A stretch of DNA of 64,000 nucleotides from Gremmenia infestans (taxonomy: Eukaryota > Ascomycota > Leotiomycetes > Helotiales > Hamatocanthoscyphaceae). The position numbers and the translations under genes are program-made. Within the stretch, counting starts at the first letter, position 1. Every line of letters begins with the position of its first letter. Below the pieces are notes generated by a model, which saw only the letters and a program-made list of their open reading frames with translations, did no database searches and was not told where the DNA came from. Where the stretch lies: the NCBI GenBank assembly GCA_032629725.1, contig JAFEVB010000005.1:124001-188000 (forward strand), read 5' to 3'. Positions 1 through 11,372 of the stretch are shown here, one piece after another.

Positions 1-467
1 TGTAGAGGCCAATACCGACAAGTGCTAGTTCAAGGTTAGAGAGTAAATATACGCGTTCGGGACAGGGGCACCCACTAGCACCACTTTTGCCAATTATGGA
101 CTTATTGGACCCAACTCGCACCTGAACTGAACCAGTGATAGTCCCAGAAACAACAATGACCCTTGCAACATCATCTGAACACGGGTATCAGTATTATTTA
201 TGTTTTACGAGTGGGTGTCAGCTTGCCATTGGTAACTGCAGTCGTGAACTGCGCGAGAGTTGAGACTGTAGTGACGGTGCCTCCCTTTCCTCCAGTTGTC
301 CCTCCATTCTGTGTAGCATAGCCCGTAGTTGCGATATCTGTGATGGTCGCTCTCTTTGCAATATTTGCTCTCTCCTGGACGACATTATCGTCCGATGTTG
401 GGGTTGGAGCTGCAGAAGCAAGCTGTAAAAATATAGCAAGGCCGCTGGAAAGAAGTGAAAGCTTCAT
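1..467 (-). CDS. Secreted pectate lyase, family PL1 (3' end beyond window)
   Basis: Cleaves de-esterified pectin in plant cell walls by beta-elimination, outside the cell. The ATG is at 467. The first ~20 residues form a signal peptide ending near LASAAP, followed by a short pro-region with a Kex2-like KR site before ATITD. The stretch TTGYATQNGGTTGGKGG is typical of the mature N-terminus of fungal PL1 lyases. Exons read 467..227, 174..76 and 24..1 (continuing). Exon 2 gives RVIVVSGTITGS and VRVGSNKSIIGK, and exon 3 LVGIGLY, all in PL1 order. Intron 1 (226..175, 52 nt) starts with GC rather than GT; intron 2 (75..25) is GTGGGT...TAG. The catalytic half lies outside the window. Sure of the family; the exact subfamily (pectate versus pectin lyase) is less certain. 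Confidence 0.85.
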
Positions 468-2690
468 CGTGGTTATCTTAGATGATACAAATGCTTGAAA
501 TATGCGGTATTAGAGATCGTACTTGAAATAGCATGAATTATTGTCTTTATAAAAAAAGGCACAACCGCTATCGACTAAATCACAGGCAGCTGCTGTAAGA
601 AAAAAGTCGACATTTCCTGGCTTTCCATGTCAAGGGTAAGCGGCAAAATGACTACTTGCTAGGGATAGAAGCCTGGATCACAAATGCTTCCACAAATAAA
701 ACGATGATGATTATTCAATATCTGTAGTTGACAGACATCCTCCGTCCAAATGTTACATTGGCGTTTGTGGACCTGGGTATTTGAGTTATTCTCTGCTGCA
801 AAGTTGAAGCGTACCACACTCGATTAGATCAACTTCCGCTTTTGAAGAGACGAGATTATTCCGTTTCATTGTCAAATTTTCCTCCCACAAGTTGAACGGT
901 ACTTACATCCCCTGTTTTTGGCAAGCGGACAGGGTTTTCCCCACAATCAGGGGTATCCGCTTGGCGTTTAAGGTTGATTGGCAGCAAACAATTATTCCGC
1001 TACACACACAGCCATTCTATAGGGCAGTAGCTACTGGCTCGTTGCTCTAAAAAATGGATAAAGATCCGGAGGGTAATATAAAAAAGCTTGAATGTCCCAT
1101 TGCTCGTGAGCTTTTTGAAATTCATTTGAATATAGGCTCATGAGCAATAGCCGCATTCCTTACACTATGTGGCATGCTGATATATGTTGAGACGACGCGA
1201 TAATGCAGAAAGATACAAGGTACTATAGTAGTTGTGTGTTTGCGGTTGACGATAGCGATCTTCATTTCTCTTTGTGACATAGTGCTTCTCAGCAAATGTT
1301 GACCGACTGAAGGACTTGCAAGTCACGAGTACCCTGGGGGGGAGGACATTGGCCCCCTTCTAGAAACTTTTCGTACCGTGAATACATTGTATTCTGGAGG
1401 TGACTTAAGGAGATCCTGGGGTGTGACGTTTCCCTTTTCTATATTCTCTAAAATTAGGTGTCATATTAACCTAAACATGGAATCTAAGCTGCGAGTCCCG
1501 AGTCATGTGATACTTGCTAAGCATCTTCTCATATCGAGGCTGTTTGAAGCGCATCACAAAATTTCCTCATCCCTAAGGAATAAATCTTGACCCAAACGTG
1601 CTACGATATTCGAAGTTGGCAGGCGACTTCGAGGCAAGCAATAATTTACACACCACGTAGACTTCCAACCAGATACCGTTCATGATCCTAATAATCCACT
1701 CCCATATGCTTCACTCTCCTGCCATATTCACCGCTGCTTAGCATCTTCAGTGTTGCACGGTAGAGCTACAGAAGCGCTCATTCCATACTCAATAACCATA
1801 GGTACACCCCGCATTCTGGATACAGGTTCATCGCCCCTCAAATCCACAGGGAGAGTCGCCAGAGGGTCACTTGCGGCTCTACTAGAGAAATGTCGGCAGG
1901 TTACAAGACTTCGTAGTTACTTATAGCATCGAAGACATAAATATCGCACAGAGAGTAATAGCTGAAATGGGAAAGAAGGTGACATTAACGATAGGCACGG
2001 AAATTTAAAGAAGAACGAAGAAGTAAACAGAAAAGCATGATGGAAAACATGCAGTTTGGGGCGGAATTCACAAGGCCAATAGGACTGTAGCGAAAACGAA
2101 CTTCGTACTGAGCATTGATCTTGAGAAGGCTCTCCGAAACAGCTGCCCTCAGAACTGTGAGCGGAAATGAGTAGAAAAGTATAAAGAATCAGATCTGGTT
2201 ACTAAAAATGGGAAAGAGGAGACAACTTAGCCAATTGATCTAGCAGGTTCATCAGGGGCACCTTGAATGACTTATCCACACGACAACACTGTACCACAGG
2301 GAATATGAAGAGCCCCACGCATTTGACAGTGTGTATTAATGAGGCATTAATCAATTGAGAGTTGGTCGAGACAGCCATTTAACGAGAGAAAAATCTAGTG
2401 GGCACGTTGATGCTAGGAGGCGGGAGGGTTGTAAGATTTCCATGACTTGAACAGATTTTGCCTGTTTGCTGCACAAGCTTGACAATGTAGGAACGCCTCT
2501 TCCGAAGAGGATTGCAAATAATGGGCAGTGATATATAAATTAATGGTGTTGATAAATCGTAATAATTGTAGTTGCGTACTAAGCTGCTTCACTAGTAAGT
2601 CCTTACCGCCTTTGGCCTAGCCATAATCTTCAGCCTTGTGGAACTTTTAGAGCCTCTCCTCTTCACAAACAACTCAACACAACATCCAAA
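468..2690. other. Intergenic region, pectate lyase promoter and Cwc2 upstream region
   Basis: No convincing coding exon seen on either strand over 2.2 kb; open frames are short and without recognisable protein motifs. It is a divergent intergenic region between the pectate lyase (minus) and cwc2 (plus). A nested dyad lies at 922-963: outer arms CAAGCGGA/TCCGCTTG, inner arms CCCC/GGGG. Confidence 0.6.
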
Positions 2691-3912
2691 ATGGCGGAAA
2701 CAGCAACTCTCCCAGCCACGATTCCCCTTGAGGATGGAAAAGAGACCGCTTCTATGGAGCTTGCAACCGTCAACAACGAAGTGGCCGCACCAGCAGAGCG
2801 GAAAGTCAAGAAGATCATCCGCAGGAAAAAGCGACCTGCGCGCCCTCAAGTTGACCCATCCACCTTCAAATCCGAACCACCTCCTCAGACTGGCACGATC
2901 TTCAATATTTGGTACAATAAATGGTCAGGTGGAGATCGTGAGGACAAATACCTTTCCAAGACTGCTGCGGCGGGACGGTGCAATATCGCACTGGACACTG
3001 GATACACCAAGGCCGACAAAGTTACGGGGAGTTACTTCTGCTTGTTCTTCGCGCGGGGGATATGCCCCAAGGGCCAGGAGTGCGAATACCTCCATAGACT
3101 GCCCGGGATTCACGACATGTTCAATCCCAACGTAGATGTATTTGGAAGAGATAAGCATTCGGATTACAGAGATGACATGGGAGGTGTTGGAAGCTTCATG
3201 AGACAAAATCGCACAATCTACGTCGGCAGGATACATGTCAGCGATGATATCGAGGAAGTGGTAGCACGGCATTTTGCAGAATGGGGTCAAGTCGAAAGAG
3301 GTAAGTTAGGCTGCACGCCACTCTGGAAACCTTGAGCTGACTTTATTTCTAGTACGGGTATTAAATACAAGGGGTGTCGCTTTCATCACGTATTCGAATG
3401 AGGCAAATGCGCAGTTTGCCAAGGAAGCCATGGCACATCAATCATTAGATCACAGCGAGATTCTCAATGTTAGATGGGCCACCGCAGATCCAAATCCGAT
3501 GGCGCAAGCACGGGAGGTGAGGAGAATTGAGGAGCAGGCCGCAGAAGCAGTACGGAGGGCCTTACCCGACGAGTTCGTCGCTGAGATCGAAGGTCGGGAC
3601 CCTGAAGCGCGAAAACGGAAGAAGATCGAGGGGGGGTTTGGTTTAGCGGGATATGAGGCTCCTGATGATATCTACTTTGCAAGGGGAGCGAACGCAGTGA
3701 ACCCGATTGGCAGACAGGGCATGGAACTAGAGGAGGAGCAAAGGCTAATGATCGAGGCCGATCAAGTAGAGCAAGCAGAGGCGGAGGAGAGTGGTATCTT
3801 TTCGAGCAGCACCCTCGCTGCGTTACAGAGCGCTCAAGGGGCCATTGGATCGAAGCCGAAGGCCAAAGCAGCTTCAGGGCCTTTGGTTGCTTATGACAGT
3901 GATAGTGATTAG
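2691..3912 (+). CDS. cwc2: Pre-mRNA-splicing factor Cwc2
   Basis: Component of the Prp19-associated (NTC) complex that contacts U6 snRNA and the intron in the active spliceosome. Two exons, 2691-3300 and 3353-3912, give 389 residues; the 52-nt intron (gtaagt...tctag) is phase 1. The CCCH zinc finger is visible as C117-x7-C125-x5-C131-x3-H135 inside YFCLFFARGICPKGQ, preceded by the Torus-type region with C97. An RRM follows from about residue 174 (RTIYVGRIHV) and runs over the intron into VLNTRGVAFITY. The N-terminus has a basic stretch KKIIRRKKRP. The C-terminal region is charged and low-complexity, as in fungal orthologs. The start ATG (aaaATGGCG) is the first in-frame one. It converges on the ureF gene, with about 200 bp between stop codons. 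Confidence 0.93.
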
Positions 3913-4116
3913 CCTTAGCATGGACTTCACAGCGGCTTGCGAGCCTCAAATAAGATTGTATTTGTATACCATTGTTTACGGAAAGGGTGGTTTTGTCACT
4001 GTGACTTGTATGCATGTTTTATAGTCCGTGTTTGATCACTTTCAGTCCATAGAAAGGGGATTTCAACCTAAAAGCAAGCGAGTTCCGCAAAAGCCCCCCC
4101 TTCAGGCTAGATGGGT

Positions 4117-5074
4117 TCAACTGTTGAAGATTCTAGAATACAGCATTTCATGCCTCCCAATCCAGAGGTCCATCACCGGCACACTTTGACCTGCATCCTC
4201 GATCTTGGTGTCCCACTCTCGAGCAATGGCTTGACGAATGCCGTCTTGGACTTCAACACTTGCGAGTACTTTCTGCGCATGATAAGGTCCAAACACACTC
4301 GCCCGAACAGCCGCAGAAAGCAATGACTTCACATGGCTCAACATGAAAACATAAGCAGTTTGCTGCAGGCTCATCCCTAGTACACAGGCAATTGCTCCAA
4401 AGAGCGGCCCCAGATGAGCGGAGGCTGTAGGCAGATCACCAGATACAACCGATGAGGTTGACCGTAGCAGTACAGAGAATTCTTTGAGCATCTCAACAGC
4501 GCCCGCTGAATCTCCTACTGGCACTGCGGTGCTGAACGAACGGTCCCATATCGAAAGCAGAGCTCGGCCTTGCGCTACTGAAGCTCGACGACCAACGGTG
4601 CACATGATCGCCGCATCCAGAGTATCATCTAGTTCTACCAGGTCTCTTGGGTTCCGGTGCGTGGCAAGAACAAATGGCAGAGTGGTCGAGGCATAAGATG
4701 CAAGAGAGAACTCCAAAAATGCGGGGAAAGATGAGGCTGGCCGGGTGTGGGCAAGGTATGATTCAAGGCCACTGCTGAATGCAAAAGAGCCCAACGGGAG
4801 TGCCGAGTCAGACAGGAGCAGGAGGAAGTGGTGAGATGAAGTAGTCAACGGTCCTGGGATTGTCAGTGAAGTATTCTCCAAATAGCAATGGCTGACAAGT
4901 ACCATGACTTGGAAGAACGTTGGGCACGCTGGAGATAGCTTCCTCATGAGCTATAGGACGTCTGCCACTCAAACGAGCTTTCGCGTCTATCAGTCGGCGT
5001 TCAAGGTCATCAATCTCATGTCGAGTAGCCTGCGACTGTGATTCCGACTGCGAAGAGTCGATGCCAGTGCTCAT
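4117..5074 (-). CDS. ureF: Urease accessory protein UreF
   Basis: Helper protein for nickel insertion into urease, acting with UreD and UreG homologs. Two exons, 5074..4903 and 4853..4117, give 302 residues; the 49-nt intron (GTACTT...CCCAG) is phase 1. The family signature SDSALPLGSFAFSSGLESYL begins about 15 residues after the splice. Further family motifs are LLSIWDRSF, LGPLFGAIA and LQQTAYVFMLSHVKSLLSAAV. The N-terminal extension (MSTGIDSSQ..., then DDLERRLIDAKARLSG) is usual for fungal UreF. I chose ATG 5074 because the reading frame further upstream has no ATG. Unspliced readings would give either a truncated N-terminus or a wrong frame through the signature, so the intron is well supported. 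Confidence 0.9.
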
Positions 5075-6002
5075 TGAGAAGCATGGGTCATGTCCGTCTC
5101 GAATAGTCAAGTATCAGCGAGATTGAGCGTACCATGCCTCAGGGATAGAAAAGCGGCAGCCAATTTATAAATATGTTAGGCGGAGAGGGACACTAAAGCT
5201 TAATAGTAGCGAGTGCCGCTTTTTGATCTGTGTGGAGTGGGGATCAATTACTACAGTGAAAGTAGTAAAATGTCCGAAAATAGACGCCCACAGCCGCATC
5301 TTCACGTAAGTTGCTCGATATTCAAAACAAGCCTCAGAACACAACAGTCACAGCCCGTTCACAACTTCACGTACAGGTAGAGGTATCTTGCGATTGATTG
5401 GCTGTCCTCATACATGGCCTTTATACCTCTCTCCACTCTACCGACTTCTCATAGAGGCTACTGGCTACTGGCTACTGTAGAAGTAGGACTGCGAACTTCC
5501 AGTCCTACCCCAGACCACACTGTAACTCCAACTCACATGCACAACACCTGTCACCAGTGGGATAGGTCTGTTTAGCCTAGATTTCAGTCCTTCTGTTTAT
5601 TGATTTTGTATGTTCTATCGTTCAAAATGAACCTTTCTCAAGTGGACTTGTAGGCAGTCAACCGTCCATTTCTTAAAAGACGGCTACCGGTAGTTTTCCG
5701 GGTATCAGCAGCCAAATAGTCATGGCTTTTCCCCATTCGCATGTTCTTTTAAGGATTCAAGATAGTCCCGCGTGCTGAAACACAGCGCCGCAAATCCTGC
5801 CGCCGGGCTGTGAGTGGAAGTTGGTTGGTTTGAAGATTTAACCTAGTTGCTGCACTTTCTGCCCCTGTGAGTGGCTCTTCCTAAATGTGAATGGGCTTCA
5901 GTGTCTGCCTCGTTGATTGTACCAGGCACAGCCAGCTTCCAACATGCTCGAGGTAACACAGCCAGCCTAGAAATCCTATTTATTCCTAGGCGAGATTCAA
6001 AC

Positions 6003-6009
6003 TGAGTCA
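6003..6009. promoter_or_regulatory. AP-1/Gcn4-type motif TGAGTCA
   Basis: Exact TGAGTCA heptamer 124 bp before the ATG of the Nce102-like gene. Gcn4 and AP-1-like bZIP factors bind this sequence in fungi. A given 7-mer is expected several times by chance in 64 kb, so a role is only possible. Confidence 0.3.
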
Positions 6010-6046
6010 CCTATATTAGACTGTTCCCCTCGCAGCTGGTACTCTT

Positions 6047-6052
6047 TATAAG
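6047..6052 (+). promoter_or_regulatory. TATA-like box of the Nce102-like gene
   Basis: TATAAG about 81-86 bp before the ATG at 6133, in otherwise pyrimidine- and A-rich leader sequence. This is a plausible TATA box by position; no other support. Confidence 0.35.
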
Positions 6053-6132
6053 ATACGCACTTTCTTCACACGTATACATTCCGCAGCTTCTTTCGAATAC
6101 CACAATATCATATACCACCCAACACCACCACG

Positions 6133-6738
6133 ATGATCGTCACATTAGCAATTAGAGTTCTTCAGTTGGTGTTTGCAATAATTGTCCTCGCGCTGTCTAT
6201 CGTCTTGATCAAAAACTTTGGTCCTGTGTACGAAGGAGCCAAAGAAGGAAAGGTGCCGTCGTTGATAGACTATGGTGCATTCTGTGGTGGAGCGTCGATT
6301 GCCATTGCCATCGTTGGAGTCGTAGCCGCATTCTTTGAGGCACTTCAAGGCGTCATAATCCTCGCTCTCGATGCACTTGCAAGCTTCTTTTTACTTGCCG
6401 GAGGACTCGTAGGTTTATAATGGCCCTCTTCTATTGATCATCTACTAATAGTACTGCAGGCATTTGCCATTCAATTGAAAGTTGGAAATTGCTCAGATCT
6501 CGTTTACTTGGGCGACCATGTGAAGCTTTTTAGCGCCGATGAGATGAAAAATTACGGAATAGACCCAACCAAACACCAAGACAAGTACGCCAAGGCAGTT
6601 CTCGCCGACGACACCTATAGATGCCAGATACTCCAGGCCGAAACCGCCTTTGTTTGGTTCTTGTTTGCATGCTTCTTGGGCACCACAGCCCTTAGCTTCA
6701 CCATGAGAAGCAAGGGTGGCAAGGGAACAATGGTCTGA
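6133..6738 (+). CDS. MARVEL-domain membrane protein, Nce102/FhnA-like
   Basis: Small tetraspan protein of the plasma membrane. In yeast, Nce102 organises eisosomes and senses sphingolipids; a similar role here is inference. Exons 6133-6408 and 6460-6738 give 184 residues. The 51-nt intron uses donor GTAGGT and acceptor CAG with a CTAAT branch site. Four hydrophobic segments are visible: LAIRVLQLVFAIIVLALSIV, GASIAIAIVGVVAAFF, GVIILALDALASFFLLAGGL, and AFVWFLFACFLGTTALSF near the C-terminus. Between the last two is a polar loop with two cysteines (VGNCSDL and YRCQI) that matches the Nce102 pattern of a Cys shortly before the fourth helix. The short basic tail (RSKGGKG) is cytosolic in family members. 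Family sure, exact ortholog less so. Confidence 0.8.
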
Positions 6739-8332
6739 TGGCAAGGAGAATACATGAGTGGGCTCGTTTGGGACAGCAGAGGGGCATCAGCTTTTAATGC
6801 GCCAAGCCAAGTGGTTTACTGAACACCAACAATGATGTGGTATCGCTACCTATGGGATGGAAGTGAAGCGACGGCGTTTTCTTTGGAACTGAATTTTGAT
6901 ACCTGGGGAGATAAGATATGCTTGAGATTTAGCAAACTTGGGAGACTTTTGTACAGTCTAATGAGACCATGAATGATAAACACGATCCTTTTGGAGACAT
7001 CAGCATATCCGCATCTACATTTCGAAAGTGCTAGATGACTGTCCTCCCGTCCATGTTCATGTTTATTCTCCCTCGAGTTGCAGCGTCGGCTATTTGAACC
7101 TGTAAAACGTACAACACTCAAAGACCCTATCCCTTAGTCTAGACGCGCCATCAAATCCATTCCTCTCAAACTTGCGGACCTCCATCACCATACCACCACC
7201 ACCAAACCAGCCGTCTCGTGGGGCTTTCGCAGCCAAGGTACTGTAAGAAAGCTGTACGTGCTATGGAACAAAACAGGCTTCAGCTTAGCTAGCTCCAATA
7301 AGTTCCAGAAGGAATAAACAAGGATACAAACTGATAATGAGTACGATCGCACTTGCGCCCTCCGTACATCTCCACGCAACCCAACTTGCCTTTCTCTTGA
7401 AAAGCAGCAAAGACAGTCCCGAGAGGAGACGTTAAAGACAATGAAAAGTGAGAAGGAAGGTGTGATTAGAGAGGTTGGGAAGTCTTGTTTTGTGGAGATG
7501 ATGTGACAGGGGAAGACGAGGAATTATGCTTGACAGTTTTCAATCAAGAAAAGGGGATAGAAGAAGGCTGTGTGTGGACTCAAGTCTGGATCTCTTTTAT
7601 TTTGCAGTAATACTAGATTAAAAGTGTACCGTAAACAGACATTTTCAGTAATAGGATGGGATTAAAATACCCCTTCCTCCCTCCCGAGTCGAGTTTAGTT
7701 ATATACCCGTTATTCAGTAGTAAAAGTAGTAAAAGAGAGAACTATACTCGGCCGAGCATTACTAAATTGAACGTTGATTAAGAGCTGGAGGAGTTGAATC
7801 TAGGGCTCACTGAGAGGGCGGTCTTATTGGCACTAATTACGCTGTAATAACACAGCAGAAAGTAAAGCATGAATCACATATCAATCAAAGCGAGTCAAGA
7901 ATTTATAGCCACGATATTGATTCTCTCGTCTCGACCAGTAGAGCGAACTCAAAATATTTCCGCGTGGCGATATTGTAACGACTGTGTAGATATCTGACCA
8001 AAAGCAATTTGTCTAGGTACAATTTCTCCCTTGGTTCCTTTAGTGAGCTCAAACAGTAGGGGTTTTAAACTGCGATGCTAAATCAGCTCTGGTTACCAAG
8101 GCTGCTTGAATGACGAGCCATACCTCTATTTCACCTGCTTCTCAACTCAAGATGCCGTCTCGACAGACCGGAGGGGGCTTGGACGGACCACAGCTCCCTT
8201 CGGGCCTTTACCTGCATTGAATGCGGGCTGCTGAATCTGCTGCACGGCACGAGGGCGGGGTGACAGATTTTGACTTTGACTTGACGGTACAACTGGAGTT
8301 GATTCCTCGCTCAGTGCGAGGTTATCAAACTG
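6739..8332. other. Intergenic region between Nce102-like gene and eRF1
   Basis: No recognised gene in 1.6 kb. On the minus strand around 7440-7090 two stop-free stretches that could be joined by a GTTTGT...CTTACAG intron look mildly coding, but the product matches nothing I know and no start is clear (see findings). Contains a (GGT/ACC) run at 7190-7204. Confidence 0.5.
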
Positions 8333-9818
8333 TCAATCTGCAAAGGAAATTAGTCTATGAATTTTCAAGTGCAATAATGGAACATACCGTCATAGTAGTC
8401 ATCATCGTCGTCGACTTCAGCCAACTGTTCAAAGTTGACCTTGTAGCGGAGAAGTCCACCAATTCCACCAAATCCCTTGACGAACTGGTTGCCCTCGCTG
8501 GAACGGTCGGATACAAACTCAAGGTTGGTACCGAAGTCCTTGTATTTCTCTGCGATCCATTCCAAGAAAGACTCTTGGGATACTACTTCCATTTCCTGGC
8601 CGGTCTCACGGTCCATGAATTGCTCACGATTTGCGGCTTCGGACTGTTTGGTGGTGTGGAGAGTGATTATGGATCCATTGTTATCCTTAAGAGTCCATCG
8701 GTTGATCTCGAGGTTCTCAAAGACAATCAAAACCTCGACAGCTCCGAGTTCGAGAGCTTTCAAAGTGTCTTCGATACCATAACAGATGCGGCCAGAATCC
8801 TGACTGATCTCCTCGAAATACTTTCCAATCAATTTCTTCTCCTGAATGAATTTGACGTTGCTGAGAGTCTCGGAAGAGAGCTCGATGGCTTGGTTGAAAC
8901 CGTTCTCTCCGCCGTACGAGACGTCAACAACCTTTATGACTTTTGTCACGAGACGGTTGTCAAATAGATCTGACTGATTTAGGTCGTTCTTGAAGTCGGC
9001 GGAACCAGCGAGGATAATGCCAGCAACGTTGACCTTGTCAGCGGTAATGAAGTTCTGTACTGCCAGTTCGGCGACTTTACGAACATAGTTGTGACGCTTC
9101 TCTTCACGGAGACGGGCAAAACGAAGAGCAGATTGTCCACCACGACCGTGCTTCTTGGGAAGATCGACGGAAAACTTGTGGATAACATCGCGGGTGTTTC
9201 CACTCAGAGTACCAAAGAGAGCTCCGTTACCATCCATGATGATGAAGCCGAATTTCTGGTCCGACTCGAGAAGCTCAGCGAGGGCCTCGGTATGAAATTT
9301 GTTGTCGCAAAGGTAGAGGGAGGTATTGATGGGCTTGAAGGGCTCAAAGTCGATGTTGACCCTTCTTTCCTTGCCCTCGGAGGTCAAAATTTCACCGCAG
9401 TAGACAACTAAGCCATTGGTGGGAACTTTGTTGTACAGCTTGAGCCTTTGCTGGGTGGATGTGATTGCAGACAAGACAGATTGACGATTAACACGAGACT
9501 TGATGTTCGAAGCGGTACCCTATATCATGTCAACACGTTGCGTGTAGTCGAGAGAATTGAATGAGTATAGAACATACGTATTCCTCAGCCAACATCTTTG
9601 CCGCCCGCGAGACTTGATCCTTTGGTGCTGCAGACTTTATGTTAGCAGATGACTCGGCCCTGCGCAAACAGGCATGATAGTCTAGTATAGTACTCACGAA
9701 TGATGAGCGAAATCATGGATGTTCCATTGCCTCGTGCGGCCTCCAGGCGCTTGATCAGCTTCTTGACCTTCCAGATCTCGATATTCTTCTCAGCCTCGTT
9801 CGCCTGGGCGTCACTCAT
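8333..9818 (-). CDS. sup45: Eukaryotic peptide chain release factor eRF1
   Basis: Recognises all three stop codons in the ribosomal A site and triggers peptide release together with eRF3. Four exons: 9818..9698, 9627..9578, 9519..8388 and 8337..8333, giving 435 residues, the expected eRF1 length. The start MSDAQANEAEKN is conserved. Key motifs are NIKS (about 62-65) and YLCDNKF (126-132) for stop-codon reading, and GGQ (184-186) in KKHGRGGQSALRFARLR for hydrolysis. The acidic C-terminus DDDDDYYDD binds eRF3 in the family. Introns are 70, 58 and 50 nt with canonical borders. The last exon is only 5 nt (AT plus TGA): it turns an unspliced G-M-F-H reading into the conserved YYDD ending. Fully conserved, so very secure. 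Confidence 0.96.
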
Positions 9819-11372
9819 ATTGGCGGCTGTGGACGCTTCAAGTGCTAGGTGTCTTGAAGTTGTGGTATCGTTGCGTGCAATACAAGCTTGACTCTGCGGA
9901 AGAGGGTCAAGATCGTTAATTTCGACCTTTTTTCTGTGTTTGTGTAGGATGAGTGACGTGCCGTGCGAATGAACTCCGGTTGTGGGCGCTGAGCCGATAC
10001 CGAACGCTAGTAGGGAAATTGAATGTCGAGACACGTGATTATGTATTCACATCTAATACAACGTCCTCGTTTATCACTCTACAACTAGATCTAGATCTTG
10101 AAACCTTCTCGATGACTTAATAAGAGGGTCCTGAAAGAGTTGGCTAGAACTCGTTGTCCTGTCAAAGTAAGGGGAAATCACATCACCCTCCAAGGACCAA
10201 GATTCATTCACTAAAGATTTCACCCCCGAGATTATCACTCAATACAAAGCAATTTCTTTGATCTATCATCTTAGTTGATAATAGAATCGCTCTTTCCGTG
10301 TACTATTTTGATGGCTTTCCAACAATTATTATTTGCCTCGTTCGCCTTGAGTACCTTTTTACAGCTTTCTCTTCTTCTTTCCCCGCATTCTATTTAAGGT
10401 ACAGACAGGACCTCGCTCGCACTTTCCAACAACCAACAAAAAAGACTACGCAAATGCGCTGTGCCTGCCGCAGTAAGTTGGAACATACTTCGTACTTCTA
10501 GTTGGTCAGGATGCACCTATAATTTCTACTGTTCCAGTGAACCCCTGAGTTAAGGCTGAGTACATGGCCAGTCAGCTGTGGGGGCTCGGTCCTGTCAGCA
10601 TTTAGAGTCACAATGAAGATCGCTCTCTGCCTGGACTCTTGGCTGTGGCCCCCTTTACTCTGTCAAGCTTGTCGAGTGCAACTTGCACAGGTCTATATTA
10701 CACTAGGAAAGATGGATTCACCTTTGCACCCTTGAGTAACAACGAATCAAATGTCAGTCCTTGAGAGTTTATTTATAAGTTGTTGCTTATAAGTGGTTGG
10801 CATAATGGGACTGCCTAGATTTTGAATCGGCATTTTGGTGCATTTGCAATAGGATCATTCTTCGGACAAATACTACTGCAATCTATTAGCCTCACTTGAT
10901 GCTTTTTTATCTAGACTTGAACGTGTGCGATTCTTTGAATATAAACGAGAGATTTCTAGCAAATGTAATACTTGACCCCAAGATGACGGAAATCAAGACC
11001 TAGAAACAGAATAGATAATGACAGATAATGAATTGTGATACTCTTGAAATATTCTGCCCCTTAAGAAACATATTCATAAACATACATCTACTGTTTTGTA
11101 TGCTGCTATGTCTACCTAGACAGCGAGAGACAACCTGCTCCTAATTAATGCCTACCCGAAGGCGGAGTACTCGTAGTTACTTAGATAAAAGGGTAACTAG
11201 CACACGGACACGACCACGACCTGCCCGCCAGACCCCTCGCTTAACCCACGACGCTAACATTACTTTACCAGCAAAACACAACAAAGCAAAATCAATCCCC
11301 AAGCAAACAGAGCGCAAAAAGTTCAAAAAGTTAGTTTGTTGCATTCAAGCTTTGCTTGAGCGCTGGGAATTG
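9819..11372. other. Intergenic, AT-rich
   Basis: No coding exon recognised on either strand. It holds the eRF1 promoter (minus strand, near 9819-10100) and the Pol III terminator tracts of the tRNA gene near 11316-11329. An imperfect direct repeat of TTATAAGT occurs near 10771-10795. Confidence 0.55.
11325..11329 (-). terminator. Pol III T-run downstream of tRNA-Lys
   Basis: On the minus strand a TTTTT run lies 44 nt after the tRNA 3' end and a second TTTTT follows at 11320..11316. Pol III stops at such runs, so the gene keeps a plausible terminator. Confidence 0.55.

Larger units (their letters stand above)
5075..6132. other. Divergent intergenic region ureF / Nce102-like gene
   Basis: No gene seen. 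It contains a three-fold GGCTACT tandem near 5455-5478, an AP-1/Gcn4-like TGAGTCA at 6003-6009 and a TATA-like motif at 6047-6052, the last two close to the downstream membrane-protein gene. Confidence 0.6.

Noticed and set aside
8221..8967. 248-codon plus-strand frame
   Set aside because: Exact antisense of the eRF1 coding exon, whose protein is fully conserved.
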